DNA of 25,120 nt from positions 1-25,120 of the forward strand of contig CAZGTM010000048.1 of assembly GCA_964528595.1 (NCBI GenBank). Reading direction: 5' to 3'. Shown one piece after another: positions 23,840-25,120 of the stretch; position 1 is the stretch's first letter, and each line of letters begins with the position of its first letter. Source of the stretch: CAYFKJ01 sp964528595. Its GTDB lineage: Bacteria > Pseudomonadota > Alphaproteobacteria > UBA2966. The notes beneath the pieces were generated by a model that did no database searches, was not told where the DNA came from, and saw nothing but the letters and a program-made list of their open reading frames with translations. Position numbers and translations under genes: made by a program.

Positions 23840-23840
23840 G
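23817..23840. promoter_or_regulatory. MerR (LiuR-type) operator, copy 2
   Basis: This site matches the reverse complement of the operator at 498-521 at 23 of 24 positions. The shared run is 24 bp when extended to 23841. It lies between the divergent SDR-carboxylase operon and the SCP2-methyltransferase genes, 74 bp from the SDR ATG and 75 bp from the SCP2 ATG, so one bound regulator could affect both directions. A TTGACA at 23802-23807 faces the SCP2 gene but has only a poor -10 match. Confidence 0.87.
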
Positions 23841-23915
23841 CTGACTCGCAGCGACCCCAACGAACCGGCCCTCAAAGTCACTGGACTGGGCTTGAACAAA
23901 ACTGGAGAGAACAAT

Positions 23916-24215
23916 ATGAGCCTGGAATCCGTGACCGAAAAAATTCGCGGCAACATGGATGAAGACAGCGGCTTCGGCGCCACGGTCAAATTCGACTTCG
24001 GCGACGACGGCATGCTGTTTCTTGACGGCGTGACCGTGCCCAACGTCGTCAGTAACGACGACAACGAGGCCGATTGCACCATCACCATCAGCCTGGACGA
24101 TTTCGAATCCATGCTGGGCGGCGACCTCGATCCCACGACGGCGTTTATGATGGGTAAGCTGAAGGTCGACGGCGACATGTCGGTTGCCATGAAGCTCTCC
24201 AGCCTGATCCACTAG
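23916..24215 (+). CDS. SCP2 sterol/lipid-binding domain protein
   Basis: This 99-residue protein is a single SCP2-fold domain: MSLESVTEKIRGNM, then FDFGDDGMLFLDG, DCTITISLDDFESMLGGDLDP and TAFMMGKLKVDGDMSVAMKLSSL. The last segment is the family's hydrophobic-tunnel signature. SCP2 domains bind acyl chains, acyl-CoA or sterols and hand them to enzymes of lipid metabolism in the cytosol. It has no signal peptide. The ATG at 23916 has GGAGAG 7 nt upstream and is preferred over an in-frame ATG at 23892. It is divergent from the carboxylase operon and shares the operator region, suggesting it carries substrates or intermediates of that pathway. The methyltransferase gene follows after 24 bp. Confidence 0.92.
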   Translation: MSLESVTEKIRGNMDEDSGFGATVKFDFGDDGMLFLDGVTVPNVVSNDDNEADCTITISLDDFESMLGGDLDPTTAFMMGKLKVDGDMSVAMKLSSLIH

Positions 24216-24239
24216 GCGGAAGCGGTCCGCCGGCGCGAA

Positions 24240-25076
24240 ATGTCCTCATCCGACGACAAGCCCGTCACGGACCACTACACCCACGGCGGCCTGCTGGCGG
24301 CGTTCGAGGCAGCCCTCCGGGCGGCGGGCAAGACGACCAGCGAGGTAACCATCGAAGACCTGGCGCCGGCCGACGAGTTCCATGTCGGCGGACACCGGGC
24401 TTCGGCGCATCTTCTCGACCAGCTCAAATTTTCGCCCGCCGATCATGTCCTCGATGTCGGTTGCGGCATCGGCGGCACCTCGCGGTTTGCCGCCGACCGC
24501 TACGGCTGCCGCGTCAGCGGTCTCGACCTGACGCCGGAATTCGTCGAGACAGGCAACGCCATATGCGGCTGGGTCGGTCTGAAAGACCGCGTTCAGCTGC
24601 ATCAAGGCAGCGCCCTCGACATGCCGTTCGCCGGCGACAGCTTCGACGGCGGCTACATGATGCATGTCGGCATGAACATCGAGGCAAAGGCGGATCTGTT
24701 CGCCGAAGTCCACCGCGCGCTCAAGCCGGGCGGACGGTTCGGCATATACGACGTGATGCAGACGGGCGGCGGCGTTCTGTCGTATCCGCTACCCTGGGCG
24801 GGCGAGGTAAACACCAGCTTTGTTGCCACGCCCGAGGATTACGAGCAGGCCTTGACGCGCGCCGGATTTAAAGTAGTGGCTCAAAACGACCGGGGCGATT
24901 TCGCGCTCAACTTTTTCAAGGAACTGCGTGCAGCCGCCGCAAACGCGGGACCGCAACCGCTCGGCATGCATATTGTCCTGGGCGAAACCGCGGCTGCCAA
25001 GGTCAAGAACCTTGTCGCCAGTTTAACCGCCGGAAATATCGCGCCGATGGAGATGATCGCGGAAAAAACCGCCTAG
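24240..25076 (+). CDS. Class I SAM-dependent methyltransferase
   Basis: This 278-residue protein has the Rossmann SAM-binding motif VLDVGCGIGG (about 69-78). An acidic ribose-binding end follows at GLDLTPEF (about 97-104), then GSALDMPFAGDSFDGGYMMHV (motifs II and III) and LKPGGRFGIYDV. This is the UbiE/sterol-methyltransferase-like subgroup. The N-terminal 68 residues lack recognisable motifs. The substrate is unknown. The SCP2 partner 24 bp upstream and the surrounding acyl-CoA genes suggest a lipid or isoprenoid-derived molecule, but this is guilt by association. The ribosome binding site before the ATG at 24240 is weak. It is the last complete gene of the window. Confidence 0.88.
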   Translation: MSSSDDKPVTDHYTHGGLLAAFEAALRAAGKTTSEVTIEDLAPADEFHVGGHRASAHLLDQLKFSPADHVLDVGCGIGGTSRFAADRYGCRVSGLDLTPEFVETGNAICGWVGLKDRVQLHQGSALDMPFAGDSFDGGYMMHVGMNIEAKADLFAEVHRALKPGGRFGIYDVMQTGGGVLSYPLPWAGEVNTSFVATPEDYEQALTRAGFKVVAQNDRGDFALNFFKELRAAAANAGPQPLGMHIVLGETAAAKVKNLVASLTAGNIAPMEMIAEKTA

Positions 25077-25094
25077 GTCCTGATCCTCTCTTGA

Positions 25095-25114
25095 ATATTA
25101 GAATTATCTAATAT
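25095..25114. other. AT-rich palindrome downstream of the methyltransferase
   Basis: ATATTAGA and TCTAATAT form a perfect 8-bp inverted repeat around ATTA, 18 bp after the methyltransferase stop. It could be a weak terminator or an operator for a gene beyond the window edge. The very low GC content is unlike the coding DNA before it. Confidence 0.4.
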
Positions 25115-25120
25115 ATATAC

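Overview
The window looks like chromosomal DNA of a high-GC alphaproteobacterium, probably Rhodospirillales-like. The reasons are GC-rich codon use, a LiuR-type MerR regulator, and two kinds of short dispersed intergenic repeats (GTCATTCC...GGAATCCA and CCCTCCCCC...GGGGGAGGG) that I associate with that group. The taxonomic call is an inference. I see no tRNA, rRNA, transposase, phage gene or CRISPR array. Nearly all the DNA serves acyl-CoA catabolism.

Layout. (1) 51-383, minus strand: an Mpo1/DUF962 membrane protein. (2) 594-14424, plus strand: a MerR regulator, then FadH-type 2,4-dienoyl-CoA reductase, thiolase, FadN-type hydroxyacyl-CoA dehydrogenase/enoyl-CoA hydratase, a 596-residue acyl-CoA dehydrogenase, an alpha-methylacyl-CoA racemase-like protein, an LCAD-like acyl-CoA dehydrogenase, a second thiolase and a FadB/FadJ-type fusion. 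(3) 14425-16121: an AT-richer insert with a terminator-like hairpin, a polytopic membrane protein of unknown function, a convergent TetR regulator with three matching operators, and a cluster of four alternating repeats. (4) 23743-16122, minus strand: a tightly packed operon of an SDR (PECR-like enoyl-CoA reductase), a carboxyltransferase, an acyl-CoA dehydrogenase, an enoyl-CoA hydratase, a biotin carboxylase/BCCP and another acyl-CoA dehydrogenase. (5) 23916-25076, plus strand: an SCP2-domain carrier and a class I SAM methyltransferase.

How the genes fit together. The minus-strand operon has the parts of a beta-methyl-branched acyl-CoA route: dehydrogenate, carboxylate the gamma methyl group, hydrate. 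This is the logic of leucine (Liu) and acyclic terpene (Atu) catabolism. However, no HMG-CoA lyase gene is present, and the gene order resembles atuB-C-D-E-F more than liuABCDE. The plus-strand cluster supplies two complete and differently built beta-oxidation sets, a dienoyl-CoA reductase and an alpha-methyl racemase. Together they suggest breakdown of methyl-branched, isoprenoid-like or otherwise modified acyl chains. The true substrate cannot be read from the sequence.

Regulation. An almost identical 24-bp inverted-repeat operator lies in front of merR (498-521) and, in reverse orientation, in front of the carboxylase operon (23817-23840). In both places it sits at the same position in a TTGACG-N18-TA(A/G)(A/G)AT promoter, about 65 bp from the first start codon. 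I read this as one MerR regulon whose operators frame the 23-kb region. The TetR/membrane-protein cassette in the middle is regulated separately.
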